Made by a program: the position numbers and the translations under genes
In this document: in pieces, positions 1 through 9,314 of the stretch
Position numbering within the stretch: position 1 is the stretch's first letter
How the letters are laid out: each line of letters opens with the position of its first letter
The notes under the pieces: model-generated
The model's database searches: none
The model's input: only the letters and a program-made list of their open reading frames with translations
Told to the model about the DNA's origin: nothing
Assembly (NCBI RefSeq): GCF_028290105.1
Contig: NZ_JAQGKL010000200.1
Span: forward strand, 1-48,979
Source: Methylobacterium sp.
GTDB taxonomy: Bacteria > Pseudomonadota > Alphaproteobacteria > Rhizobiales > Beijerinckiaceae
Direction of reading: 5' to 3'
DNA length: 48,979 nucleotides

Positions 1-455
1 TCGACACGCTCGACACGCCGCCTCACCTCGAACTGACGGATCCGGAGCGCTTTGCGGGCATGCGGCTCGCTGCCATCGATCTCGTGCGCACGATCCGGCA
101 ACGCTATCCGAGCCGCATGCTGCTGATGAATCGCGGCTACGCTCTCCTGCCGGATCTCAACGACGCGGTGGACGGGGTCGTCGCGGAGAGCCTGCTCACC
201 ACCTACGACGCGCAGGCGAGCGGCTATCGCTGGATCGAGGCCGCCGAGCGCGAGCAGCACCAGCAGGCGCTGCAGCCGCTGCGCGACGCCTCTCCCCCCG
301 TCCCGATTCTCAGCCTCGACTATTGGGACCCTGAGGACGCGGCCACGATCCGCGAGATCTATGCCCGCGAGCGGGCGCTCGGGCACCGCCCCTACGTCGC
401 GCAGATCCTGCTCGACAAGATCAGGCGCGAGCCTGTCGCCATTGTCGAGCCTTGA
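1..455 (+). CDS. GH114-like glycoside hydrolase, C-terminal part (partial)
   Basis: The reading frame is open from the first codon at position 3, so the gene begins outside the window and only about 150 C-terminal residues are visible. The pattern DTLDTP, then YPSRMLLMNRGY, then VDGVVAES, then SLDYWDP resembles the TIM-barrel endo-alpha-1,4-polygalactosaminidase (GH114, PelA-like) family, which cleaves cationic galactosaminoglycan. The acidic residues in DTLDT and VAES sit where barrel hydrolases of this kind carry their catalytic carboxylates. It lies 126 bp before a sugar-nucleotide dehydratase, which suggests an exopolysaccharide locus to the left. The family call is by motif memory, and the missing N-terminus prevents checking a signal peptide. 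Confidence 0.6.
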   Translation, partial: DTLDTPPHLELTDPERFAGMRLAAIDLVRTIRQRYPSRMLLMNRGYALLPDLNDAVDGVVAESLLTTYDAQASGYRWIEAAEREQHQQALQPLRDASPPVPILSLDYWDPEDAATIREIYARERALGHRPYVAQILLDKIRREPVAIVEP

Positions 456-581
456 GGCGGCGATGGGCCAGCAATGCCGGCATCCGACGACTATCTAATC
501 CCTTTGTATCGATTGCGCCGGACCTGAACATCATGTGTATTGATCCGAAATTTGCTTGTAAATAGCATCAGGGGGCAGGTG

Positions 582-1580
582 ATGGACGGAAATACGTGGC
601 AGGCCAAGCGTGTCGCCGTGACAGGCGCCGGTGGTTTCATTGGCAGCCACCTCGTCGATGCCCTCGTCCGGGCTGGCGCCGAGGTCACCGCGATCGTGCG
701 GTACAATTCGGGTGCACGGGTCGGCAATCTCGACTTCCTCGACCCCGAGGTGCGCGGGGCGATGACGATCGCCTTCGGCAATATCGAGGACAGCGACTTC
801 ATCTACCAGACACTCGAGGGGCAAGACGTCGTCCTGCATCTCGGTGCCTTGATCGCGATTCCGTATTCCTACGAGGCCCCACGCAGCTACGTGCGCGCCA
901 ATATCGAGGGCACGCTGAACGTGCTGCAGGCCGGGCGTCGTAGCGCGGTGGGCCGCATCGTCCATACCAGCACCTCGGAGGTCTACGGCACGGCCCTGCG
1001 CGCGTCCATCGACGAGACCCATCCGCTCCAGGGGCAATCGCCCTACTCCGCTTCGAAGATCGCCGCCGACAAACTGGCCGAGAGCTATCATCGCTCCTTC
1101 GACCTGCCGGTGGTGACCTTGCGCCCCTTCAACACCTACGGTCCCCGCCAGTCCGCGCGCGCCTTCATTCCGACGATCATCTCGCAGGCCTTCGCGCGCG
1201 ACGAAGTCCGCCTCGGTTCGCTGACCCCGGAGCGCGACATGACCTACGTCTCCGACACGGTGGCGGGCTTCCTCGCGGCCGGCTCCGAGCCGGGCATCGA
1301 GGGAACGACGATCAATCTCGGGACCGGCGAGACCTATTCGGTGGGCTGGTTCGCCAGCCGCATCCTCGCCCTCATGGGTGTCGACAAGCCCATCGTCACG
1401 GAAGCCCAGCGCCTGCGGCCGGAGCAGAGCGAGGTGCTGAAACTGATCTCCGACAATGGTCTGGCCCGCCGCAGCCTTGGCTGGACGCCCCGCGTCAGCA
1501 TCGACGACGGCCTCTGCCGGATGATCGACTTCGTGCGCTCCAATCGCGGCTTCTACGCCACCGACCGCTACGTCACCTGA
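582..1580 (+). CDS. NAD-dependent 4,6-dehydratase/epimerase (LegB-like extended SDR)
   Basis: A 332-residue extended short-chain dehydrogenase acting on a nucleotide sugar. The NAD-binding GAGGFIG lies at residues 15-21, and the catalytic YSASK (Tyr155, Lys159) follows STSEVYGTA. The later RPFNTYGPRQS stretch is typical of the LegB branch, UDP-N-acetylglucosamine 4,6-dehydratases that feed legionaminic-acid-type or other deoxyamino-sugar synthesis. I chose ATG 582 because GGGGG at 571-575 gives a Shine-Dalgarno with 6-nt spacing. An upstream in-frame ATG at 540 would add 14 unconserved residues and has no ribosome site. Substrate is inferred only; a GDP-mannose 4,6-dehydratase or epimerase activity is the alternative. 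Confidence 0.85.
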   Translation: MDGNTWQAKRVAVTGAGGFIGSHLVDALVRAGAEVTAIVRYNSGARVGNLDFLDPEVRGAMTIAFGNIEDSDFIYQTLEGQDVVLHLGALIAIPYSYEAPRSYVRANIEGTLNVLQAGRRSAVGRIVHTSTSEVYGTALRASIDETHPLQGQSPYSASKIAADKLAESYHRSFDLPVVTLRPFNTYGPRQSARAFIPTIISQAFARDEVRLGSLTPERDMTYVSDTVAGFLAAGSEPGIEGTTINLGTGETYSVGWFASRILALMGVDKPIVTEAQRLRPEQSEVLKLISDNGLARRSLGWTPRVSIDDGLCRMIDFVRSNRGFYATDRYVT

Positions 1581-1860
1581 TCTCGATCCGCCTCCGCTCT
1601 ATCGCGAGATGTGATCCGCCAGCCGGATGGCGTGAGCGGCCGCTCTGGTCGAGCGCGCTCGGCTCGGCAGAAGGCGCAGGGAATCGGACACAGCAGACAC
1701 GAATGCGTCAGCTTGCGGCGTATGTCCTCGGCGCAACCGCGCTTCGGATCCGGAAGGACGGAATTCATCGATTGACTCTCGCGGGCGCGTGTCGTTCCGG
1801 ATGAGGCGATGGCCGCCGGGTCGAGGACGAACCGGACCCGGACCCGAAGGCGACGGATCG

Positions 1861-2718
1861 ATGAAGGCGCTCAAGCCCGGTGCCATGCGAGCGGGGGCGT
1901 CGATGGCGCAAGGCCCGCTGTGCCGGCGCTGCGCCCTTGCGATCCTGGTGCTGTTCGGTGGCGGCGTCTCGCGGGCGAGCGCCCAGCCCGACGATCTCGC
2001 GGCGCTGTTCGAGCCCGGAACCGTGTTCTCGGTCGGCGCCCTGGCGGGGACGGGTCCACGTTTCCAGGGAGCCCGTCGGGCTTCGCTCTGGGGCCTGCCC
2101 TACCTGTCCTTTCGCCGTGCCGACGACGTTGCCGAATGGTGGTCGCCCGACGATGGCCTCGATGCCGACCTCATTGGCCAAGGGCCGTTGCGTGTCGGGC
2201 CCGTGCTCGACCTAAGGGACGGGCGTTCCATCAGGGACACGCAGCATCTTCCGGGCCTGCCCGTGATCCCGCTGAGCGTCGGGCTGGGTCTCTTCGGTGA
2301 ACTCTGGTTCGCCGAGGACACGCTGCGGCTGCGCACCGAAGTCACGCAAGGCATACGGGCGCACGACGGTATTCTGATCAAGCTCGCGGGCGACGCGATC
2401 GGCCGATTCGGTCGCTTCACGCTCAGCGGCGGTCCACGCCTCGTCCTGGCCGACGCCGCATCCGAGCGGCTCGATTTCGGCGTTCCGGAGAGCGCGCGCG
2501 GCCTGAGACCCTATGAGCCGAAGGGCGGTCTGCGTTCGGGCGGACTCGGGGGAGCCCTGGCCTATGACTGGTCAGAACGTTGGCAGACCCTCGTCTACAG
2601 CCGCTACGACCGGCTCGTGTTCGAGGCCGCCCGAAGCCCGATCGCGCGGCGGTTCGGATCGGTCGATCAGATCTCGGTGGGGGTCGGTGCGATCTATTCA
2701 TTCCACCGGATGCCCTGA
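1861..2718 (+). CDS. MipA/OmpV family outer-membrane protein
   Basis: About 285 residues. A basic N-terminus and hydrophobic stretch (LAILVLFGGG) end in ASAQ, a convincing Sec signal peptide. The rest alternates polar and hydrophobic residues as in a beta-barrel and ends SVGVGAIYSF, with the C-terminal aromatic needed for outer-membrane insertion. Family-like segments are RRASLWGLPYLSFR, VGPVLDLR and the late YSRYDRLV. MipA/OmpV proteins are scaffolds for murein enzymes or small porins. The ATG at 1861 has GAAGG upstream; ATG 1903 with GGGGG before it would also keep a signal peptide. The 280 bp before it holds no gene that I can support. Confidence 0.75.
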   Translation: MKALKPGAMRAGASMAQGPLCRRCALAILVLFGGGVSRASAQPDDLAALFEPGTVFSVGALAGTGPRFQGARRASLWGLPYLSFRRADDVAEWWSPDDGLDADLIGQGPLRVGPVLDLRDGRSIRDTQHLPGLPVIPLSVGLGLFGELWFAEDTLRLRTEVTQGIRAHDGILIKLAGDAIGRFGRFTLSGGPRLVLADAASERLDFGVPESARGLRPYEPKGGLRSGGLGGALAYDWSERWQTLVYSRYDRLVFEAARSPIARRFGSVDQISVGVGAIYSFHRMP

Positions 2719-2721
2719 CGT

Positions 2722-2865
2722 TCACATTTCCGTACGGCGGAACACAACTGCGTGATTGAACGATGCATATTTGTAACACATCAAATCAATCCCATTTTCC
2801 GTAGTTTTCGCCGGGATTATTTCTGAATTTATCTGGCACACCGCCTCCAAACGAGGGGGCGTCAT
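2722..2865 (+). promoter_or_regulatory. AT-rich promoter region of the SDR-SMR pair
   Basis: This 144-bp gap is visibly richer in A/T than the coding DNA around it, especially at 2756-2835, and ends with the ribosome site GAGGGGG (2854-2860) before the TTG start at 2866. Low GC suggests a promoter and possibly a target for an AT-preferring silencer such as MucR. No clear -35/-10 pair was fixed. Confidence 0.35.
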
Positions 2866-4020
2866 TTGAAACGGGTATTGCTCACCGGCGCGACCGGACT
2901 CATCGGCGGAGCCGTGCTGCACCACGCTTTGGAGCGCGAAGACGCGGCCGAGTGGGTCTGCCTCGTCCGCTGCACCAGCATCGAGCAGGGACGCCAACGC
3001 GTCGCCGCCCGGCTGGGACGCTTCACCGACCCGTTCACCGCGCAGCGCCTGGCCCGCAAGGTCGAGATCGTCCCCGGGGACTTCACCCGCGCCGACCTCG
3101 ACATGGACCCGCGCCTCGACGGCGTGACGCACATCCTCCATCTCGCCGCCGACACCTCGTGGTGGGGCGACGAGCGGGTGAACCGGACCAATCACGACGG
3201 CACCCTGGCCCTCGCCCGGCGCGCACGCGCCATGCCGGGGCTCCAGCGCTTCCTGCACGTCGGAACCGCGATGATCTGCGGCGCCAAGGCGCCCCGTCAT
3301 GTCCAGGAAGCCGCCTACCCGGCGGACGATGCCCAGCATCTGGTGGCCTACACGGTGTCGAAGGCCGCAGCCGAAACCTCGCTGGCCGAGCACTTCTGCG
3401 ACCTGCCCATCGTGGTCGCGCGGCCCTCGATCGTGGTGGGGCATTCGACCCTGGGAGCCGCCCCGAGTTCGAGCATCCTCTGGGTGGTCCGGGCCGCCGA
3501 TCGCCTGCGCATGCTGCCCTGCGCCCCCGAGAGCTCGGTGGACATCGTGCCCTCGGACTGGGTCGCCGCGACCCTGCACGGGCTCCTGTTCAAGCCACAC
3601 TTGGCGCATCGCCTCTACCACGTCTCGGGCGGCGCATCGGCGAGCACCTCGTGGGGCGACCTGATGCAGGCCTTCGAGGCAGCCGAGCCCAGCGACGGCA
3701 TTCGGGAATTCACCCGCTTCGATCTCGCCGACCGCGCGACCCTGCGCACCCGCTTCGCGCAGGTCTTCGGTCTCGACGGTTCGTTGAAGCAGGCGATGCT
3801 GCGTGCCACGCGAGCCTATTACGCGTTCTGCGCCCTCGACCTCAGCTTCGACAACACTCGGCTCCTGTCGGAGGGGTTCGCGCCGCCGCCGTCGTTGCCG
3901 GACTATCTGCCGGCCTGCCTCGCCAATTCGGGGGAGATCGTCGATCAGTTCGCCGACGATCTCGAGATGTTCACGCCACCCGCGCCGAGCGTCTCGGTGG
4001 CGCTGACGGCCCGCGCATGA
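2866..4020 (+). CDS. SDR oxidoreductase, thioester-reductase-like (NAD_binding_4 type)
   Basis: A 384-residue extended SDR. It starts with the nucleotide-binding GATGLIG at residues 8-14, and the catalytic Tyr162/Lys166 pair lies in YTVSK. The middle (VEIVPGDFTR, ILHLAADTSWW) follows the thioester-reductase/fatty-acyl-reductase branch rather than nucleotide-sugar epimerases, so a fatty-acyl or carrier-bound thioester reduction is the likely chemistry, but the substrate is unknown. The start is TTG, chosen because GAGGGGG lies 5 nt upstream and the Rossmann motif follows immediately. The stop overlaps the next start (ATGA at 4017-4020), implying translational coupling to an exporter, perhaps of the product. 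Confidence 0.8.
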   Translation: MKRVLLTGATGLIGGAVLHHALEREDAAEWVCLVRCTSIEQGRQRVAARLGRFTDPFTAQRLARKVEIVPGDFTRADLDMDPRLDGVTHILHLAADTSWWGDERVNRTNHDGTLALARRARAMPGLQRFLHVGTAMICGAKAPRHVQEAAYPADDAQHLVAYTVSKAAAETSLAEHFCDLPIVVARPSIVVGHSTLGAAPSSSILWVVRAADRLRMLPCAPESSVDIVPSDWVAATLHGLLFKPHLAHRLYHVSGGASASTSWGDLMQAFEAAEPSDGIREFTRFDLADRATLRTRFAQVFGLDGSLKQAMLRATRAYYAFCALDLSFDNTRLLSEGFAPPPSLPDYLPACLANSGEIVDQFADDLEMFTPPAPSVSVALTARA

Positions 4021-4343
4021 ACTCCTTCCTCATCCTCTCCCTGGCCATCGGCGCCGAGATCACCGCGACCCTAGCTCTCAAGGCCGCCGACGGCCTGACC
4101 CGGCCGGGGCCGACCATCTTGGTCGCCCTCGGCTACGGCAGCGCTCTCTGGCTGATGTCCTCCAGCATGGACATGCTGCCGATCGGCGTCGTCTACGCGA
4201 TCTGGGCCGGCGTCGGCATGGTCGGCGCGGCACTGGGCGGCGCGTTCCTGTTCGACGAGCCGATCAGCCCGACCATGATCGCCGGCATCGGCGTCATCGC
4301 CCTCGGCGTCACCATCCTGGCCTCGGCGCAGGCGAGCCACTGA
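4017..4343 (+). CDS. Small multidrug resistance (SMR/EmrE family) exporter
   Basis: A 108-residue inner-membrane protein with four hydrophobic segments, the exact size of the SMR family. Glu14 in IGAEITATLAL matches the essential membrane-embedded Glu14 of EmrE that exchanges protons for drug cations. The conserved VYAIWAGVGMVG stretch of helix 3 and the FDEPIS loop before helix 4 are also present. It overlaps the preceding SDR gene by four bases, so the two are almost certainly cotranscribed. Family members export quaternary ammonium compounds, guanidinium or polyamines; which one applies here cannot be read from the sequence. Confidence 0.9.
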   Translation: MNSFLILSLAIGAEITATLALKAADGLTRPGPTILVALGYGSALWLMSSSMDMLPIGVVYAIWAGVGMVGAALGGAFLFDEPISPTMIAGIGVIALGVTILASAQASH

Positions 4344-4695
4344 CGGGTCCGATCTCCTGATCGTGACGATCTGCGACGCCTTTCGGACGCTCGCAGAACT
4401 CATAGCTGAGCCGGAATCCGGGCGGACACGGCGGTCGCGTCCGAAGAGCGCCCCGAATTTTGCCATGAATGGGGTCACACAGACACGAAACGGCTCCGCT
4501 TGGAGATTAGGGACCGAATCACGCGACGTTCCAGATGGTCGCAGCAACAACGGTCGCCGCTTTATTTCGGATTGTTTCCGCGTGCTGCGTGTCTCCTGCT
4601 TCGAAAGTCACGCTTCCGCAGCATACGGCACGTGATCGAAGAACGCGCCTCCGCCCCGGTGCCTTAAGACCAAACTGAAAGCACGATCGCATTTC
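4344..4695. other. Intergenic region before the metal-efflux operon
   Basis: 352 bp without a convincing gene. The open frame at 4363-4635 has irregular composition and no ribosome site. The region must carry the promoter of the RND operon, but I see no sharp MerR-type or other metal-regulator dyad in it. Confidence 0.5.
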
Positions 4696-5979
4696 ATGAC
4701 CGGGACACAGCGCACGCTTGCGACCCTCATCCTCCCGCTCGGTCTCCTGGTCTGCGTGATCGCGGCTGCGAGCATTTGGCCGGGCCCGATCGTCGGGCTC
4801 GTCACCTGGGCGAGCGCATCGATCCGCGAACGCTTCCTCGCGCCCGAGACCGGCGACATCGAGGGTGGCGCCGGGCGGGATGCCACGGTCTCGCGCGTCT
4901 TCCGGCCGAGTCCGGTACAGCGAGCCACCCTCGACATCGTGCCCGTGAAGACGGTCGTCTTTCGCCCCGAGGGCACGGCTGAGGGCCGCATCGCCCTCAA
5001 CGACGACGACAACGTGCCGGTCACGTCTCCGTATGCGGGGCGGGTGACGAAGGTGCTGGTGCGCGCCGGCGACGAGGTGAAGGCCGGTGATGTCCTTCTC
5101 ACCCTGGAGGCCACGGACATGGTCCAGGCCCAGAACGACTACCAGACCGCTCAGAACACCATTGCCAAGGCAAGTGCGCTGCTGAAGCTCGACCAGACCA
5201 TCGCGGCACGCCAGCAGGAGCTGTTCCAGGCCAAGGCGGTCGCGCTGAAGGATTATCAGGCCGCGCAGAACGACGTGATCGGCGCCCAGAGCGACCTGCG
5301 GTCCGCCGAGGCGAGCTTGGAGGCCGTGAAGAACCGCCTGCGTCTTCTCGGCAAGACCGACGCGGAGATCGCGGCTTTCGAGAAGAAGGGCACCATGAGC
5401 GCGGAGACCCAGATCCGCGCTCCGATCTCAGGCACCATCGTCCAGCGCAAGGTCGGCCTCGGGCAATACCTCTCCACCTCGAGCGATCCGGTCTTCGTGA
5501 TCGGCGACCTCTCGACGGTCTGGCTGGTGGCCAACGTGCGCGAGAGCGAGATCCCCAAGATCCGGATCGGCCAGGAGGTCGAGGCGACGGTGGCGGGTTT
5601 CGGCGACCGGGTCTTCAAGGCTCGGGTCGACTACCTGTCCGCCAGCCTCGACCCGGCCACCCGGCGTCTGGCCGTCCGCAGCGAAGTCGAGAATCCGGAC
5701 CGCGTCCTCAAGCCGGAGATGTTCGCGGCCTTCACGATCGTCACGGGCCCGGGGCAATCGGCACCGGCGGTGCCGGTCGCCGCCATCGTCTACGAGGGCG
5801 CGCGGGCGCATGTCTGGATCGCGCGGCCCGACGGCGCCATCGAGGCCCGCGACGTCAAGCTCGGCCTGATCACCGGAGGCTTGGCGCAGGTGACGGAGGG
5901 CGTCTCCGCCGGCGAGGCGATCGTCACCCGGGGCGCCGTCTTCATGGATCGGGCCACGAGCGGCGACAAGGCGTCCTGA
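4696..5979 (+). CDS. RND efflux periplasmic adaptor subunit (CzcB-like)
   Basis: A 427-residue membrane-fusion protein. An N-terminal hydrophobic segment (about residues 9-28) acts as anchor or signal. The first half of the barrel-sandwich domain (SPYAGRVTKVLVRAGDEV) follows, then a long alpha-helical coiled-coil hairpin rich in Gln, Ala and Glu, and the second half (RAPISGTIVQRKVGLGQYL). The beta-barrel and membrane-proximal domains come next. Adaptors of this kind link an inner-membrane RND pump to an outer-membrane channel and can hand metals to the pump. The pump gene follows after 51 bp and the channel gene after that, forming a complete tripartite system. Confidence 0.9.
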   Translation: MTGTQRTLATLILPLGLLVCVIAAASIWPGPIVGLVTWASASIRERFLAPETGDIEGGAGRDATVSRVFRPSPVQRATLDIVPVKTVVFRPEGTAEGRIALNDDDNVPVTSPYAGRVTKVLVRAGDEVKAGDVLLTLEATDMVQAQNDYQTAQNTIAKASALLKLDQTIAARQQELFQAKAVALKDYQAAQNDVIGAQSDLRSAEASLEAVKNRLRLLGKTDAEIAAFEKKGTMSAETQIRAPISGTIVQRKVGLGQYLSTSSDPVFVIGDLSTVWLVANVRESEIPKIRIGQEVEATVAGFGDRVFKARVDYLSASLDPATRRLAVRSEVENPDRVLKPEMFAAFTIVTGPGQSAPAVPVAAIVYEGARAHVWIARPDGAIEARDVKLGLITGGLAQVTEGVSAGEAIVTRGAVFMDRATSGDKAS

Positions 5980-6030
5980 CACCGCCGCTCGCCACACACC
6001 CCGTAAGGCCCGAGGCCGAGAACGTCCCCG

Positions 6031-9000
6031 ATGAACAGCCTGATCGTCTTCGCCCTGCGCCAGCGCGTGCTGGTGTTCCTGCTGTTCGTGGTGATGCTGG
6101 CGCTGGGCTACGCGAGCTACACGCAGCTCAACATCGAGGCCTATCCCGATCCGGTGCCGCCGCTGGTCGACGTCATCACGCAGAACCCGGGGCAATCGGC
6201 GGACGAGATCGAACGCTACATCACCATTCCCCTGGAGGTGCAGCTCGCCGGCATCCCCAACGCCACCGTGGTGCGCACGATCTCGCTGTTCGGTCTCTCC
6301 GACGTGAAGGTCCAGTTCAGCTACGCCTTCACCTACCAGGAGGCCCTGCAGCGGGTGCTCAACCGCCTGTCGCAGCTGCCACCACTGCCCAACGGTGCAC
6401 AGCCGCAGATCTCGCCGACGAGTCCGGTCGGTGAGATCATGCGTTACAAGGTGACGGGTCCGAAGGGCTATTCGTCCACCGACCTGAAGACTCTCCAAGA
6501 CTGGGTGCTGCAGCGCCGCTTCAAGGCGATCCCCGGCGTCGTCGACGTGACGGCGTTCGGCGGCCGGACCAAGGAATACGAGATCGCGGTCGATCTGACC
6601 CGGCTCCAGGCGCAGGGGCTGACGCTGGTCCAGCTCGTCACGGCGCTCAACAATTCGAGCATCAATGTCGGCGGCCAGACCCTGAACGTCGGCGAGCAAT
6701 CGGCCGTGGTGCGCGGCATCGGCCTCATCCGCGACATGGACGACATCCGCGACACGATGCTGACCCAGGTCGGCGGCGTGCCCGTACTCGTGCGCGACGT
6801 GGCCGAGGTACGGGTCTCGAACGCGCCGCGCCTCGGCATCGTCGGCCATGACGGCGACAACGACATCGTCGAGGGCATCGTCCTGATGAGCCGCGACGGA
6901 GCGAGCCTGCCGACCTTGGGCCTGATCAACGCCGAGATCGACAAAATCAACGCCAGCGGCATCCTGCCCCCGGACGTGAAGGTCGAGCGCATCTACGACC
7001 GCAGTGGGCTCATCCACACCACCACGCACACGGTGATGCACAACCTCGTCTTCGGCGTGGTGCTGGTCTTCGTGGTTCAATGGCTGTTCTTGGGGTCGCT
7101 ACGCAGCGCCATCATCGTGGCGGCGACCATTCCCTTCGCCCTTGGCTTTGCCATCCTCATCCTGGTCCTGCGCGGCGATTCGGCCAACCTCCTGTCGCTC
7201 GGCGCCATCGATTTCGGCCTCATCGTCGACGCCACCGTCATCATGGTGGAGAACGTCTTCCGGCACCTCGCCGAACCCGAGCACGGCGAGGGCCGGGAGC
7301 TGCCAGGCGGCCTGACGGGGCGTCTCGGCACCATCGCGCTCGCGGGGGCGGAGGTGAACCGGGCCATCTTCTTCTCGGCCACGATCATCATCGTGGGCTT
7401 CCTGCCGCTGTTCACGCTCACCGGCGTCGAGGGCCACATCTTCGGGCCGATGGCCAAGACCTACGCCTACGCACTGCTGGGTGGGCTCATCGCGACCTTC
7501 ACGGTTTCGCCTGCCCTCTCCGCGCTGATCCTGCCCAGGCATGTCGAGGAGCGCGACACCCTGATCGTGCGCCTGCTCCGCTTCGGCCACGTACTGATCC
7601 TGCGTTTCGGCCTGCGCAATAAAGTGCTGTCGCTCCTCGTGCTGGTCGCCCTGCTCGGCGCCTCGGCCATCGCCGCGCGGACGCTGGGCCTCGAATTCCT
7701 GCCCAAGCTCGAGGAGGGCAACCTCTACATCCGCGGGACCATGCCGGCCTCGATCTCACTTGAGGCGGGCAACGCCTACGTGGAGCGCCTGCGCGGGATC
7801 ATCGCCGAGGTGCCGGAGGTGATCACGGTTCTTTCGCACCAGGGCCGCCCGGATGACGGCACCGATGCCACGGGCTTCTTCAACGTCGAGATCCTGGCGC
7901 CGCTCAAGCCCTTCGACACCTGGCGCAAGGGCCTCGACAAGGAGGCGCTGGTGCGGGACCTCTCGGCCAAGCTCGACGAGGCCTTCCCCGGCATCGAGTT
8001 CAACTTCTCGCAATACATCGAGGACAACGTCCAGGAGGCGGCCTCCGGCGTGAAGGGCGAGAACTCGGTCAAGATCTACGGCAACGACCTCAACGAGCTG
8101 ACCCGGACGGCGGAGGCGATCAAGGCGACCCTGTCGAAGGTGCCCGGCATCGCGGATCTCGCGGTGTTCGCCTCTCTGGGGCAGCCGACGGTGCGCATCG
8201 ACATCGACCGCCGCAAGGCCGCCCGCTACGGCCTCGCACCCGGCGACGTGAACACCACCGTTCAGGCGGCGATCGGCGGGCAGACGGCGGGCGATCTCTA
8301 CGAGTACGGCTCGGACCGGCATTTCCCCATGCGGGTGCGCCTCGCGCCGCAATACCGCCGTAGCCTGGAGACGATCCGTAACATCACCGTCGGGGCGGCT
8401 AACCCCGCCGGCGGCGTGATCCAGGTGCCGCTCTCCGAGATCGCCACGGTGGAGCTCGTCTCGGGCGCCGCCTTCATCTACCGCGAGAACCAGGAGCGCT
8501 ACATTCCGGTCAAGTTCTCGGTGCGCGGACGCGACCTCGGCGGCGCGGTGCTCGACGCGCAGGCCCGGATCGCCCAGGAGGTGACGCTCCCCGCTGGGTT
8601 CCACCTCGAATGGGTCGGGCAGTTCACCAACCTGCAGGACGCGGTGCAGCGCCTGACCATCGTGGTGCCGGTGACGATCGCGCTGATCGCGCTGCTGCTC
8701 TACGTGAACTTCAACTCGGTCACCGACATGGTGCTGACGCTGAGCGTGATCCCGATGGCGATGATCGGCGGCATCTTCGCGCTGTTCCTCACCCTGACGC
8801 CGTTTTCGATCTCGGCGGCGATCGGCTTCATCGCGTTGTTCGGCATCTCCACGATGGAGGGCGTGATCCTGCTCTCCTACTACAACCAACTCATCGACGA
8901 GGGCTGGGCGCGCACGGAGGCGGTCTGGCACGCCGCCAACGTCCGCATGCGGCCGGTGATGATGACTTGTGTCGCGGCCTGCGTCGGCCTGCTGCCGGCG

Positions 9001-9204
9001 GCGGTCTCCACGGGCATCGGCTCGCAAGTCCAGAAGCCCCTCGCCCTCGTGGTGGTGGGCGGCATCATGCTCGCTCCGAACCTCATCCTGGTGGTGGTGC
9101 CGATCCTGATCGCGCTGTTCTCGCGCCGGCAGCCGCCCGCCACGAACGGAGCGCGTCCCGCCGCTCACGCCACCACTTACGCCGCCCGGACCGAACCGGC
9201 ATGA
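6031..9204 (+). CDS. Heavy-metal-type RND efflux pump (CzcA-like)
   Basis: A 1057-residue inner-membrane proton antiporter of the RND superfamily, the full family length. It opens with one transmembrane helix (residues about 12-30), then a large periplasmic domain (DPVPPLVDVITQNPG), a block of six helices, the second periplasmic domain and the last helix block. The fourth-helix motif at residues 394-408, DFGLIVDATVIMVEN, is the hallmark of the HME (metal) branch; the Asp residues there relay protons. Family members export divalent or monovalent metal ions, but specificity is not decided by what I can see. The stop overlaps a possible start of the next gene (ATGA at 9201). Confidence 0.92.
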   Translation: MNSLIVFALRQRVLVFLLFVVMLALGYASYTQLNIEAYPDPVPPLVDVITQNPGQSADEIERYITIPLEVQLAGIPNATVVRTISLFGLSDVKVQFSYAFTYQEALQRVLNRLSQLPPLPNGAQPQISPTSPVGEIMRYKVTGPKGYSSTDLKTLQDWVLQRRFKAIPGVVDVTAFGGRTKEYEIAVDLTRLQAQGLTLVQLVTALNNSSINVGGQTLNVGEQSAVVRGIGLIRDMDDIRDTMLTQVGGVPVLVRDVAEVRVSNAPRLGIVGHDGDNDIVEGIVLMSRDGASLPTLGLINAEIDKINASGILPPDVKVERIYDRSGLIHTTTHTVMHNLVFGVVLVFVVQWLFLGSLRSAIIVAATIPFALGFAILILVLRGDSANLLSLGAIDFGLIVDATVIMVENVFRHLAEPEHGEGRELPGGLTGRLGTIALAGAEVNRAIFFSATIIIVGFLPLFTLTGVEGHIFGPMAKTYAYALLGGLIATFTVSPALSALILPRHVEERDTLIVRLLRFGHVLILRFGLRNKVLSLLVLVALLGASAIAARTLGLEFLPKLEEGNLYIRGTMPASISLEAGNAYVERLRGIIAEVPEVITVLSHQGRPDDGTDATGFFNVEILAPLKPFDTWRKGLDKEALVRDLSAKLDEAFPGIEFNFSQYIEDNVQEAASGVKGENSVKIYGNDLNELTRTAEAIKATLSKVPGIADLAVFASLGQPTVRIDIDRRKAARYGLAPGDVNTTVQAAIGGQTAGDLYEYGSDRHFPMRVRLAPQYRRSLETIRNITVGAANPAGGVIQVPLSEIATVELVSGAAFIYRENQERYIPVKFSVRGRDLGGAVLDAQARIAQEVTLPAGFHLEWVGQFTNLQDAVQRLTIVVPVTIALIALLLYVNFNSVTDMVLTLSVIPMAMIGGIFALFLTLTPFSISAAIGFIALFGISTMEGVILLSYYNQLIDEGWARTEAVWHAANVRMRPVMMTCVAACVGLLPAAVSTGIGSQVQKPLALVVVGGIMLAPNLILVVVPILIALFSRRQPPATNGARPAAHATTYAARTEPA

Positions 9205-9314
9205 ACGGCGCTCACATTCGAGGCAAGCCTCACGCGCGACCGGCCTTCCAGATTGACTCGCTGGACGACCCGGCGCCTCTACGGCCCCGGACGGCGACAG
9301 GATTCTCCGACACG

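Noticed and set aside
4363-4635. 90-codon plus-strand frame before the metal-efflux operon
   Set aside because: No ribosome site, irregular composition and a product rich in Arg, Ser and Cys without any recognisable pattern.
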